DNA of 40,645 bases from Burkholderiales bacterium (GTDB taxonomy: Bacteria; Pseudomonadota; Gammaproteobacteria; Burkholderiales; SG8-41). This document shows, one piece after another, positions 1-7,975 of this stretch. The position numbers and the translations under genes are program-made. A model generated the notes under the pieces. It ran no database searches and had not been told where the DNA came from. It saw only the letters and a list, made by a program, of their open reading frames with translations. Positions within the stretch are counted from its first letter, which is position 1. Each line of letters begins with the position of its first letter. The stretch lies in the NCBI GenBank assembly GCA_019635015.1, contig JAHCAG010000025.1, positions 1 through 40,645 on the forward strand. Direction: 5' to 3'.

Positions 1-71
1 GCGAAGGCCACGGCCCGCAGGATCAGGTCGGTGGTGGCGGAATCGGCGGTGGGTGGTTCAAGCAGGTCCAT
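1..71 (-). CDS. 5' end of an unidentified protein (truncated by window edge)
   Basis: An ATG at 71-69 on the minus strand opens a frame that runs off the left edge. The 24 visible residues begin MDLLEPPTADSATTDL and then become more hydrophobic (ILRAVAFA). An AGGA lies just upstream of the ATG. The start is 16 nt after the stop of the MFS gene, on the same strand, so it would be the last visible member of that operon. The fragment is too short to assign a family. The gene call rests on spacing and an open frame only. Confidence 0.45.
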   Translation of the reverse strand, partial: MDLLEPPTADSATTDLILRAVAF

Positions 72-87
72 GATCCTGTGACGGGGG

Positions 88-1716
88 TCAGGCGCTGCGC
101 ATCCGCAGCATGCGGATCAGGGCAATCGCGGCAAAGGGCAGGCCTACGGCTATGATCAGTTGCACGATCAGGAGTTCACCGAGCTGGCTGTAGTCGGCGG
201 GCACGGTCACCGCTCCGGTCTTGTCCTTGACCTCGCGTGACACGATATAGATCTGGTTGAGGTACTTGGTGCCCAGCGCCGAGGCCGACAGCGCGAGGTT
301 GGTGAAGGAGGCCATCACCGCGAAATAGGTGGCTTTCAGGTGCGCCGGCGCCGAGTTGGCGATCCAGGCCAGCATCGGGATCATCGCGATCTGGCCCAGC
401 GGCGATTCCAGCGCCGTGTTGACCAGCGCAATGAAGCGGGCATCGACCACGCCGCCGGTCATTGCCGCGGTCCACTGGTGCAGGCCGAAGTACATGCCGA
501 CATAGGGCAGGGACAGCAGGCCGCCGAGCAGGGTCAGCGCGCCGACGACATAGGCGATCGAGTGATCAGCCATGAAGCGGCGGAAGATGAACATGCCGGC
601 CAGCGTCAGCACCGAGCCGATCAGCGACAGGATGGCGATGAAATGCTGGTCGAACTTCAGCTCGTCGATGAACCACCAAGTGATGCCTTCGCCGGGGCCG
701 GGAATCGCGCGGAACACGAAGATCACGATCACCGTGCCGAGCATGGTCGCGCGGATGTCCGGCTCCAGTTCGCGGAACAGGCGCAGCAGCAGGAAGCTGA
801 TGATGCCGAAGGAGCCGGCGAAGATGATTTCCTGGTTGTACGGCAGTCTGCTGAAGCCCATGGCCAGCGTGAAGGCGACGAACACCGCGCTGCCGCCGAG
901 AATCCACCAGTTCGGCTGGGTGGTCTCGACGCGGCCGCTGAGCAGTGCCTCGATCTCGGCGCCGCTGCGGCCCTGGGCGCGCAGTTGCAGTGCCTCGCGC
1001 CGGCGCAGCCACATCGCCGACAGCACACCGGCCACCGAAATCGCGGGGATGCACAGCGCCATCAGGTAGATGCGGCGGTAGATCTCGACTTTTTCGGCCT
1101 CCGACAGCGCGTGCACGCCGCTGAACAGGTAGAGATTGACGACCGCCACCAGCACGCCGCCGCCGATGATGGCGACGCGGCCCAGAGTCTGCATCGTCGT
1201 GTTCATCAGCTTGCGCCGTGCCGGATCGACGGGATTGCCCTGCTCGTCGACTCGCGGCACGGCCTCGACGGTCATCGCGTCGGCGACAACGTCCTGCAGT
1301 ACATAACCCACCGCGCCGAGCAGCACGCTGGCCACGTACCAGGCCCCGGGAGACATCATCGCCGCCATCGCCTCGCGGTCGGTCAGCAGGCCGATCATGA
1401 TCGACAGGCCGGCGGCGATCATGCCGGCGCCGAGGAAGACCAGCGCGCTTTTCCAGCGCCAGATCAGGTCGACGAGGTGCCCCAGCGGCATTTTCAGCGC
1501 CCAGGGAATGCCGGCCCAGAAGCCGAGCGCGGCCAGGAAGGCGGCCGACAGTCCGAGGTAATCCTTGACGAAAAAGGTGCCGACGATGCCGGTGAGGCCG
1601 GAGATGCCGGCGGCCATGTAGACCATCAGCGGTGGCAGGTAGGACAGGCGCATTTCCCGCCCGAGGGCGAAGATGTTGCGGTCCAGCCAGGTGTGCAGCG
1701 ACTGCAGGATTATCAT
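88..1716 (-). CDS. MFS transporter, BT1 (folate-biopterin transporter)-like
   Basis: The 542-residue polytopic membrane protein has about a dozen or more hydrophobic segments and a basic cytoplasmic loop near the middle (WLRRREALQLRAQGRSG). The N-terminal pattern, a glycine-rich first helix followed by FFVKDYLGLS, then GIPWALKMPLGHLVDL and LQDVVADAMTVEAVPR, resembles the BT1 folate/biopterin branch of the major facilitator superfamily. The substrate cannot be read from sequence, and other MFS subfamilies remain possible. It is the third gene of a minus-strand run after an AMMECR1 protein and a c-di-GMP phosphodiesterase. Its ATG directly follows copy 1 of the A/T-rich repeat, and no Shine-Dalgarno sequence is visible, so translation probably starts from an unstructured A/U-rich leader or by coupling. 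Confidence 0.7.
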   Translation of the reverse strand: MIILQSLHTWLDRNIFALGREMRLSYLPPLMVYMAAGISGLTGIVGTFFVKDYLGLSAAFLAALGFWAGIPWALKMPLGHLVDLIWRWKSALVFLGAGMIAAGLSIMIGLLTDREAMAAMMSPGAWYVASVLLGAVGYVLQDVVADAMTVEAVPRVDEQGNPVDPARRKLMNTTMQTLGRVAIIGGGVLVAVVNLYLFSGVHALSEAEKVEIYRRIYLMALCIPAISVAGVLSAMWLRRREALQLRAQGRSGAEIEALLSGRVETTQPNWWILGGSAVFVAFTLAMGFSRLPYNQEIIFAGSFGIISFLLLRLFRELEPDIRATMLGTVIVIFVFRAIPGPGEGITWWFIDELKFDQHFIAILSLIGSVLTLAGMFIFRRFMADHSIAYVVGALTLLGGLLSLPYVGMYFGLHQWTAAMTGGVVDARFIALVNTALESPLGQIAMIPMLAWIANSAPAHLKATYFAVMASFTNLALSASALGTKYLNQIYIVSREVKDKTGAVTVPADYSQLGELLIVQLIIAVGLPFAAIALIRMLRMRSA

Positions 1717-1740
1717 AACTATTTGATTTTATTGATATTT
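1717..1740 (-). repeat. A/T-rich boundary element, copy 1
   Basis: The core reads TATCAATAAAATCAAATAGT on the minus strand (1737-1718), one mismatch from the best copy. It begins inside the TAA stop of the phosphodiesterase gene (1741-1739) and ends right against the ATG of the MFS gene (1716), so it is the whole 22-nt gap between them. The surrounding DNA is strongly GC-rich. Four other copies lie at 10771, 21750, 27640 and 32813. Confidence 0.8.
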
Positions 1741-4700
1741 ATTCCGGGAAATGGTATCCCCGTTCACCGAACAGGCGCATCGCCACGGCGACGACCTGGG
1801 GATCGTAGCGGCTGCCGGAATGAGAGATCACTTCCTTCAGCGCCGCTTCCAGGCCCAGCGCCGGGCGGTAGGGACGGTGCGTGGTCATCGATTCGATGAC
1901 ATCGGCGACGGCGAGGATGCGTGCCTCGATCATGATGTCCTCGCCCTTGAGCCCCTGCGGATAACCGCAGCCATCGAGCCGTTCGTGGTGCTGCAGCACG
2001 GTTTTGGCCACCGGCCAGGGGAAGTCGATGTTCTTCAGGATGTCGTAACCTTTTTCGGCATGCGTCTTGACGATTTCGTATTCCGCCGCGGACAGTTTGC
2101 CCGGCTTCGACAGGATCTCTGCGGGTACCGTGATCTTGCCGACATCGTGTACGTTGCCGGCGACACGCAGCCCCGTGACCCGGTGCTCGTCGAGGCCGAG
2201 TTCCCTGCCGATGGCCGCGGCGAGGTCGCCGACCCGGCGTTCGTGTCCCGAGGTATAGGGGTCGCGCAGTTCGACCATCTGCGAAATCGCTTCCACCGTG
2301 TGCATGATCGAGTTTTCGAGCTGCGTGACGTAGGCGGCGAGCTGTTGTTCGGTCTGCAGGCGCTCGGTGATGTCCTGCACCACGCCGATCACCACCGCGC
2401 GCCCGGCGTATTCGGCGCGGCTGCCGTGGGTGCCGAGGTGCACGATGCTGCCGTCCTTGCGGCGTGCGCGGAATTCGTGCCGGATGTCGGTGGTTTTTCC
2501 CGACAGCACGCTGTTGATTTTGCGTTCCACCACCGGCCAGTCCTCGGGGTGGACTAGCCGTGACAGGCCGGGGCCGACGATCTCGTCCGGTGCATGACCG
2601 AGGATTTCCGCGGTGCGCGGATTGGCGTAGTAGAGGGTGCCGGCATCGACGATGATGATGCCGACGATGGTCTGCTCGACCAGGCCCTTGAACTTGACTT
2701 CACTCTCGCGCAGCCGCGCATCGGCATCGCGGCGGGAGCTGATGTCGGTATGGGTGCCGATCATCGTCAGGGGCTTGCCGTCAGCGGTGCGCGTGACCAC
2801 CTTGCCACGGTCGAGTATCCAGCGGTATTGGCCATCCTTGCCGCGCAGCCGGTGCTCCGACACGTAGATCGGCGTTTCGCCGCCAACATGGCGGCCGATT
2901 TCATGCATCACCGGTTCGAGATCCTCCGGGTGCACCCGCGATTTCCACTCCTCGAGGCTGTTGCCGATTTCTGTCTCGCCGTATCCCAGCATCGATTTCC
3001 ATTGCTGCGAGAAAAACACCTCGCTGGTCTGTACGTTCCATTCCCACACGCCGTGTTCGCCGCCCTCCAGCGCGAACTCCCAGCGTTCCTCGGCGATTTT
3101 CAGCGCGGCTGCAGCTTCGCTGCGCAGTTGCTCGTTTGCCAGCGCGTCGAGCGCATAGGACAGGTCGGCGGCCATTTCGTCGAGCAGGCGGACAATTTCT
3201 GCATCGAAATAATCGGGTTGCCGCGCGTACAGGTTGAGCGTGCCGATCACCTTGCCGCCCTGGCGTACCGGAAAGGCCGCCGAGGCCTCGACGCCGGCGC
3301 GGGCGGCGGCCTCATGCCAGGGCAGCATGTGGGACATGGAGCGGATGTCGTTGACGATGCGATGCCTGCCTTCGCGCATGACCAGGCCGGTGGCGCCGCG
3401 GCCTTCGGGACGTTCGGGATCGATGCTGATCTTCAACTGGTCGATGTAATCGTGGTCCTCGCCGAAACGTGCCACAGGACGCACCTCGCCGGTCGCCGCA
3501 TCGAGCAGGCCGATCCAGGCAAAGGCGAATCCCGCCCGTTCGACGGCAATCCGGCAGATCCGCGCGAATATGGCGTCGCGGTCGCGCAGGCGGATGATCG
3601 CCTCGTTGGTGGCCGACAGTGCGGCATAGAGGTTGCGCTGCTGGCGCAGCTGAAGCTCGCGCTGCTTGCGCTCGGTGATATCCTGCACCGTGCAGATGAA
3701 CAGTTCGACCGAGCGGTCGGGGCGGCGCACCGCGCGCACGTCAATGGCGACGTGGACCGTGGCGCCGTCGGGCCGCAGGAAACGCTTGTCCATCGTGTAA
3801 CCATCGGCTTCGCCGCGCATCACCCGGTCGAAATTGGCGATGTCCGCGGCAAGGTCGTCGGGATGGGTCATTTCGGGCCAGGTCTTCTGCAGCAACTGCC
3901 CGCGCGGGTAGCCGAGGATCTCGCAGAGCCGGTCGTTGCAGCGCAGCCAGCGCTTCGTTTCGGGCGAAGAGGTGGCCATGCCGATGAAGGGCAGATCGAA
4001 GAACAGCTGCAGCAGGCCTTCACCATGGCGCAGGGCCGTGATGTCCATCAGGTAGATGTCGCAGCAGTCGGCGTGGTGCACGAAGGATGCGGAATAGCTG
4101 CGCGCGCCGACCGTGAATTCCCGGGTGCCGGCAGTCTGGGCGGCGGCAATCTCCTGGATGGCGACATCAAGCTCCTGCGCTTCGGCGGTGCCACGCGCGG
4201 ACTGGAGCAGCAGGCGCGCGGCGTCGTTCATGAACAGCCGTTCGCCGCCGCGTGACACGCTGAGCACCGGGTTGCGGTTCTGCAGCGGGTAACGCGCCAG
4301 TTCGGCGGCCTTTTTCTGCGACACGATGCGCATCCGCAACTGGCGCAGCAGGATGAAGGCCAGGGTCAGAACCACGCCGACGACGATCAGGAAACTGCCG
4401 ATGCTGATCGCGGCGAGGCGGCGCCAGGCTGACAGCAGGTGGTATTCGGAGATGCCGACAAAAACCAGCAGGTACGGATAGTCCGGAACACGGCCGAATC
4501 CGAAGATCCGTGCCTTGCCGTCGATGTTGCTGGCTCCGCGGTAAATGCCGTTTTCCCTCGCGGGCACGTGGTCCCGCCAGACCTCAGTTTGGCGGTAGGA
4601 TTTGCCGATGTTTTCCTCGACATGCGGGCTGCGCATCATCAGCGTGCCATCCTCGCGGAAGACGGCGATGCTGCCGTCGCTGTCAAGGCCGGGCAGCTGC

Positions 4701-5512
4701 CAGTACTGGCCGAAGCGCTCTATGTCCATCGCTGCAACCACCACACCGAGGAATTCGCCGTCCGCCGTGCGTACCGGGTGGCTGGCGCTGACGAACCAGG
4801 TGCCCACGGTCAGGCTGCGTACCGGATCGCCGATGAAGAAGCCGCTGCTTCTGCTGTCGCGGTGGTGGCGGAAATAATCGCGTTTGGACAGGTCGATGCC
4901 GAGGTTGCCGCTGTCCGAGTCACTGATCGTCCGTCCCTTGCTGTCAACGACCCAGATGGCGCGGACCAGCGTCGATAGGTTTTCCAGGCGGCGGCGCAGT
5001 TCGGCGTCGGGATCGGGGATCCGGTCTTCGGCCAGGTCATGCGCAATTTCGCCGAGAGTCAGGTCGATGACCCGCATCGCGCTGCCGGTCTGGGCGGCGA
5101 TGGTGTGCCGCAGGGCGCTGGCCGAATGTTCGCCGGCTTGCAGTGTGTTGTTCCTTGTCCAGGACAGGCTCAGCAAAAGCAGGCAGAACAGCGTGATGAT
5201 GATCAGCGCCAGTCCCGGCGGCAGCCAGCGCAAGGTGCGTTCGCCGATGCGGATCGACTGCCTGAACTCTTCCGCAAGCTGGCCGAAGGTGTTGTCGGTG
5301 ACCGGCCCGCCATCCATCCAGTTGAGCACGATGAACAGGACGCAGCCGGTCACGGCGACGAAGGCGAGGCCCTTGTAGAGTTCGAACATCGAGGTGGCGC
5401 CGCCGTCATCGAGCAGGCTGGACATGAAGAAGCCGATGACGATCCAGCCGGTTGCCGCGAGGGCGTACGCCGTTGTCGCGATCAGCGGCAGTTTTGACTT
5501 GTTGCGGGCCAT
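1739..5512 (-). CDS. Membrane multisensor HD-GYP protein (predicted c-di-GMP phosphodiesterase)
   Basis: The 1257-residue protein has three N-terminal membrane segments (about 10-35, 47-65, 98-118), then a periplasmic region of about 250 residues resembling a dCache/PDC sensor (RAIWVVDSKGRTISDSDSG, RDYFRHHRDS), and a fourth membrane segment near 370-393. Next come a degenerate PAS-like region, a PAS domain ending VQDITERKQRE, a GAF domain (GRGATGLVMREGRHRIVNDI), and two more PAS/PAC units ending THTDISSRR and VQDITERLQ. The last 180 residues are an HD-GYP domain with the HD metal motif (NVHDVGKI) and HHERLDGCGYPQGLKG. The known family reaction is hydrolysis of cyclic di-GMP at the inner membrane. 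All key HD-GYP residues appear intact. The ATG directly abuts the TGA of the AMMECR1 gene, implying translational coupling. Confidence 0.93.
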   Translation of the reverse strand: MARNKSKLPLIATTAYALAATGWIVIGFFMSSLLDDGGATSMFELYKGLAFVAVTGCVLFIVLNWMDGGPVTDNTFGQLAEEFRQSIRIGERTLRWLPPGLALIIITLFCLLLLSLSWTRNNTLQAGEHSASALRHTIAAQTGSAMRVIDLTLGEIAHDLAEDRIPDPDAELRRRLENLSTLVRAIWVVDSKGRTISDSDSGNLGIDLSKRDYFRHHRDSRSSGFFIGDPVRSLTVGTWFVSASHPVRTADGEFLGVVVAAMDIERFGQYWQLPGLDSDGSIAVFREDGTLMMRSPHVEENIGKSYRQTEVWRDHVPARENGIYRGASNIDGKARIFGFGRVPDYPYLLVFVGISEYHLLSAWRRLAAISIGSFLIVVGVVLTLAFILLRQLRMRIVSQKKAAELARYPLQNRNPVLSVSRGGERLFMNDAARLLLQSARGTAEAQELDVAIQEIAAAQTAGTREFTVGARSYSASFVHHADCCDIYLMDITALRHGEGLLQLFFDLPFIGMATSSPETKRWLRCNDRLCEILGYPRGQLLQKTWPEMTHPDDLAADIANFDRVMRGEADGYTMDKRFLRPDGATVHVAIDVRAVRRPDRSVELFICTVQDITERKQRELQLRQQRNLYAALSATNEAIIRLRDRDAIFARICRIAVERAGFAFAWIGLLDAATGEVRPVARFGEDHDYIDQLKISIDPERPEGRGATGLVMREGRHRIVNDIRSMSHMLPWHEAAARAGVEASAAFPVRQGGKVIGTLNLYARQPDYFDAEIVRLLDEMAADLSYALDALANEQLRSEAAAALKIAEERWEFALEGGEHGVWEWNVQTSEVFFSQQWKSMLGYGETEIGNSLEEWKSRVHPEDLEPVMHEIGRHVGGETPIYVSEHRLRGKDGQYRWILDRGKVVTRTADGKPLTMIGTHTDISSRRDADARLRESEVKFKGLVEQTIVGIIIVDAGTLYYANPRTAEILGHAPDEIVGPGLSRLVHPEDWPVVERKINSVLSGKTTDIRHEFRARRKDGSIVHLGTHGSRAEYAGRAVVIGVVQDITERLQTEQQLAAYVTQLENSIMHTVEAISQMVELRDPYTSGHERRVGDLAAAIGRELGLDEHRVTGLRVAGNVHDVGKITVPAEILSKPGKLSAAEYEIVKTHAEKGYDILKNIDFPWPVAKTVLQHHERLDGCGYPQGLKGEDIMIEARILAVADVIESMTTHRPYRPALGLEAALKEVISHSGSRYDPQVVAVAMRLFGERGYHFPE

Positions 5513-6067
5513 TCAGGATTCCGTTTCGCGCCAGCAGGCCACAGTGTAGCGCCGCAGTTCCATGACGGGATCCCAGAAGTCCGGCGGCAGGCCGGCCCGG
5601 TATTTCAGATGGGCCAGGAAATCGGCGGGATCGGCATGGTCCGCCCAGGCTTCCGGCAGGAAAATGCCATGATGGTGCCCGTAACGCAGTGCGAGACCGT
5701 GGATGCCGGGATGGATGCCGGAGAGCGCGGCGGCCTCGCTCGAGGTGTCGAGGGTTTCGGGTTTCGACAGCACCGTGACGGTGATTTCCGTGTCCGCCAG
5801 TTCACCCGGGGTCAGCGGCTTGAAGCAGGGGTCGCGGAGCGCAGCCTCGATGGCATTGGCCGTCACGTCGTCATGCAGCGGACGCACCGCATCCAGCGTG
5901 CCACGGCGGCCGCGCAGCCGCCCGTCGCGGATCAGGGTGACGAAGGCGGCGCCGGGTGTGTGCAGCCATGCGGCATCGACGGCGGGAGTCTGCAGGTCGC
6001 GGCCCAGCGCGCGGCTGATCGCGGCGCGGGCCAGCGGCAGCAGCAGGTGTCCGGGATTGACGAGCAT
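5513..6067 (-). CDS. AMMECR1-domain protein (AmmeMemoRadiSam system protein A-like)
   Basis: The 184-residue protein fits the AMMECR1 family along its whole length. Visible family signatures are GAFVTLIRDGRLRGRRGTL in the N-terminal half, AIEAALRDPCFKPLTPGEL, an EITVTVLSKPE strand, and the C-terminal GHHHGIFLPEAWADH...FLAHLKYRAGLPPDFW. Family members usually read LRGCIG at the most conserved loop; here the Cys-Ile is Arg-Arg. The biochemical role is not established. In many bacteria the family sits with Memo and radical SAM genes, but neither is seen here. It is the first gene of a minus-strand operon with the HD-GYP gene (zero spacing). The ATG has only a weak ribosome binding site. It is divergent from ispD. 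Confidence 0.85.
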   Translation of the reverse strand: MLVNPGHLLLPLARAAISRALGRDLQTPAVDAAWLHTPGAAFVTLIRDGRLRGRRGTLDAVRPLHDDVTANAIEAALRDPCFKPLTPGELADTEITVTVLSKPETLDTSSEAAALSGIHPGIHGLALRYGHHHGIFLPEAWADHADPADFLAHLKYRAGLPPDFWDPVMELRRYTVACWRETES

Positions 6068-6124
6068 GTCTGGCTTCTGGTGTTGCGTGTTGCAGCGCCG
6101 GGCGGATTGTGTGCAGGCTGCTGT

Positions 6125-6130
6125 TACAAT
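6125..6130 (+). promoter_or_regulatory. Putative -10 box for ispD-ispF
   Basis: TACAAT in the context gttacaatcgg, about 93 nt before the ispD ATG. No convincing -35 hexamer is seen at 16-18 nt. The same (G)TAcAATcg(g) pattern precedes several other genes in the window. Confidence 0.4.
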
Positions 6131-6222
6131 CGGTTCACTGTCTTTCCGACTTTCGCTTTCCGACTTACTTCAACCTGTTCCGGCCGCTGTCCGGTTTCAT
6201 TTTACGACGCCCGAGCCCGCCG

Positions 6223-6921
6223 ATGCCGCGTTATGTTGCCCTGATTCCCGCCGCCGGCAGCGGTTCCCGGATGCTCGCGGAACTGCCCAAGCAGTATGCG
6301 CCTCTGGCCGGCAGGCCGCTACTCCAGCACGCGGTGTCCACACTCTGCGCGCACCCGCTGATCAGCCAGGTGTTTGTCGTGTTGTCGCCGGGGGACCGCC
6401 ATTTCGGCGCCTGCGACTGGAGCGCCTGCGGCGACAAGCTGCTGCCCCTGTACTGCGGCGGCGAAACCCGCGCGGCCAGCGTGTTCAACGGCCTGCTGGC
6501 CGCCAACAACGCGATCGACGGTCCGGACTGGGTGCTGGTGCATGACGCCGCGCGGCCCTGCCTGCGCGCCGCCGATATCGACCGCCTGATTGCGGCGGTC
6601 GGCGACGGCGATTCCGGCGGGCTGCTGGCGGTGCCGGTTGCGGACACGCTGAAGCGGGCCAATGCCGACGGCGAGGTGCTGCAGACCGCGCCGCGGGAAC
6701 ATCTGTGGCGCGCGCAGACACCGCAGATGTTCCGTTACCGTGTGCTGATCGAGGCGCTGCGCCGCGCCGACATCGCCGCGGTGACCGACGAATCCAGCGC
6801 AGTGGAGCAGACCGGCGCTCGGCCGCTGCTGGTCGCCGGCAGCGGGGCCAATCTGAAAGTGACCTATCCGGAGGATCTGGCGCTGGCCGAACTGATCCTC
6901 GCGCAGCGGGAGTGCCGGTGA
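6223..6921 (+). CDS. ispD: 2-C-methyl-D-erythritol 4-phosphate cytidylyltransferase
   Basis: The 232-residue protein catalyses the CTP-dependent third step of the MEP isoprenoid pathway, forming CDP-methylerythritol in the cytosol. Nucleotidyltransferase signatures are visible: [11 protein letters not shown] near residue 7 (CTP-binding glycine-rich loop), [18 protein letters not shown], and [10 protein letters not shown] followed by [14 protein letters not shown] near the C-terminus. The ATG at 6223 was chosen because family proteins start a few residues before the glycine loop; the frame is open upstream to 6109 but that extension looks non-coding. The stop overlaps the ispF start by one base (TGATG), the usual ispDF arrangement. 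Length and motifs are typical. Confidence 0.97.
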   Translation: MPRYVALIPAAGSGSRMLAELPKQYAPLAGRPLLQHAVSTLCAHPLISQVFVVLSPGDRHFGACDWSACGDKLLPLYCGGETRAASVFNGLLAANNAIDGPDWVLVHDAARPCLRAADIDRLIAAVGDGDSGGLLAVPVADTLKRANADGEVLQTAPREHLWRAQTPQMFRYRVLIEALRRADIAAVTDESSAVEQTGARPLLVAGSGANLKVTYPEDLALAELILAQRECR

Positions 6922-7412
6922 TGCGCATCGGGCAGGGTTTCGACGTGCACGCGCTGGTCGAGGGGCGCCGCTTGGTGATCGGCGGCGTGACCATCCCCTT
7001 CGAGCGCGGCCTCGCCGGGCATTCCGATGCCGACGTGCTGCTGCATGCGCTATGCGATGCGCTGATCGGCGCGGCCGGACTCGGTGACATCGGCCGCCAT
7101 TTTCCCGATACCGATCCGCGCTACAAGGGCATCGACAGCCGCGAACTGCTGCGCGCGGTGATGCGTCTGCTGCGTGAACGGCAGTACGCGGTGGTCAATG
7201 TCGATGCGACCATCATTGCCCAGGCGCCGAAGATGGCGCCGCACATCCCGGGCATGCAGGCGAATATCGCCGCCGACCTCGGCATTGCCGCGACGGAGGT
7301 CAACATCAAGGCCAAGACCGCGGAGAAACTCGGGTTTGTCGGCCGGGGAGAGGGTATTGTTGCGGAGGTTGTCGCGCTGATCCGGCGTGATGTCGCGACC
7401 GGCGGCGACTGA
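6921..7412 (+). CDS. ispF: 2-C-methyl-D-erythritol 2,4-cyclodiphosphate synthase
   Basis: The 163-residue trimeric zinc enzyme forms the cyclodiphosphate ring in the MEP pathway. The metal ligands are all present: Asp8 and His10 in GFDVHAL and His42 in the segment after [11 protein letters not shown]. Other signatures are [21 protein letters not shown], the [12 protein letters not shown] strand and the C-terminal [19 protein letters not shown]. The start overlaps the ispD stop by one nucleotide, so the two are translationally coupled. The ORF is open upstream in this frame through ispD, but the ATG at 6921 gives the canonical [11 protein letters not shown]-terminus. Confidence 0.98.
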   Translation: MRIGQGFDVHALVEGRRLVIGGVTIPFERGLAGHSDADVLLHALCDALIGAAGLGDIGRHFPDTDPRYKGIDSRELLRAVMRLLRERQYAVVNVDATIIAQAPKMAPHIPGMQANIAADLGIAATEVNIKAKTAEKLGFVGRGEGIVAEVVALIRRDVATGGD

Positions 7413-7457
7413 TCATGCTGTTGCTGTCCGCCGTGCAGTGCCTGCCGGAGCCGGGGC

Positions 7458-7463
7458 TATAAT
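7458..7463 (+). promoter_or_regulatory. Putative -10 box for the cyclic-nucleotide-binding gene
   Basis: A perfect TATAAT lies 32 nt before the ATG at 7496, in the context ggctataatcg. There is no good -35 hexamer at the expected distance. It is followed by AAAGGA as ribosome binding site. Confidence 0.5.
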
Positions 7464-7495
7464 CGTTTTCCGGCGGCAGTGCAGAAAAGGATCCT

Positions 7496-7975
7496 ATGAA
7501 CGGCGCTGAATGGGCTTCCGTGTTCAGGCGCGCGGAGCCTGACCGTGCATCCCCCGATGTGCTGGCCCTGCCGCACTGGGGGGATGCGCAATGGGGAAAA
7601 CTGCTGCAGTTCACTGCGCCGCGCCCCTTCCGCGCCACCGAGGTGGTGATCCAGCGTGCCGCCGCCGACCGCACCCTGTACCTGGTGGCCGCCGGATCGC
7701 TGGAGGTGGGCGTGACCCATGTCGATGGCGTCAGCATGACCTCCCTGGCGCGCATCAGCGCCGGCAGCATCCTCGGCGAGCAGTCTTTTTTCGACGGTCA
7801 ACCGCGTTCGGCAAACGTCTGGGCCGTGACTGACGGCACCCTGCTGTTGCTGCCCTTCGAGGCGTTTTCGGGGTTCGGCGACGCGGAACCGGCGCTGGCG
7901 CGTGATTTCCTGTTTGCAATGGCGCGGGTGCTGTCGATACGCCTGCGCAATACCTCATTCCGTCTTCGTCGCTGA
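7496..7975 (+). CDS. Stand-alone cyclic-nucleotide-binding domain protein
   Basis: The 159-residue protein consists essentially of one Crp-type beta-roll. The phosphate-binding cassette reads GSILGEQSFFDGQPRSANVW, keeping the Glu and Arg that contact the cyclic nucleotide ribose-phosphate in CRP/PKA-type domains. No DNA-binding helix-turn-helix follows; the chain ends in a basic helix (LSIRLRNTSFRLRR). It is therefore not a classical CRP/FNR regulator and may act by protein contact. It follows ispF by 83 nt with its own TATAAT and AAAGGA. Its last 21 nt overlap the end of envZ on the opposite strand. The ligand (cAMP, cGMP or other) is not known. Confidence 0.85.
   Translation: MNGAEWASVFRRAEPDRASPDVLALPHWGDAQWGKLLQFTAPRPFRATEVVIQRAAADRTLYLVAAGSLEVGVTHVDGVSMTSLARISAGSILGEQSFFDGQPRSANVWAVTDGTLLLLPFEAFSGFGDAEPALARDFLFAMARVLSIRLRNTSFRLRR

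Noticed and set aside
340..4255. Plus-strand open frames opposite the MFS and HD-GYP genes
   Set aside because: Low-complexity shadow translations of a clearly coding minus strand.
6109..6222. N-terminal extension of IspD from 6109
   Set aside because: The added residues lie on top of the promoter-like TACAAT box and are not part of the family; the canonical start is 6223.
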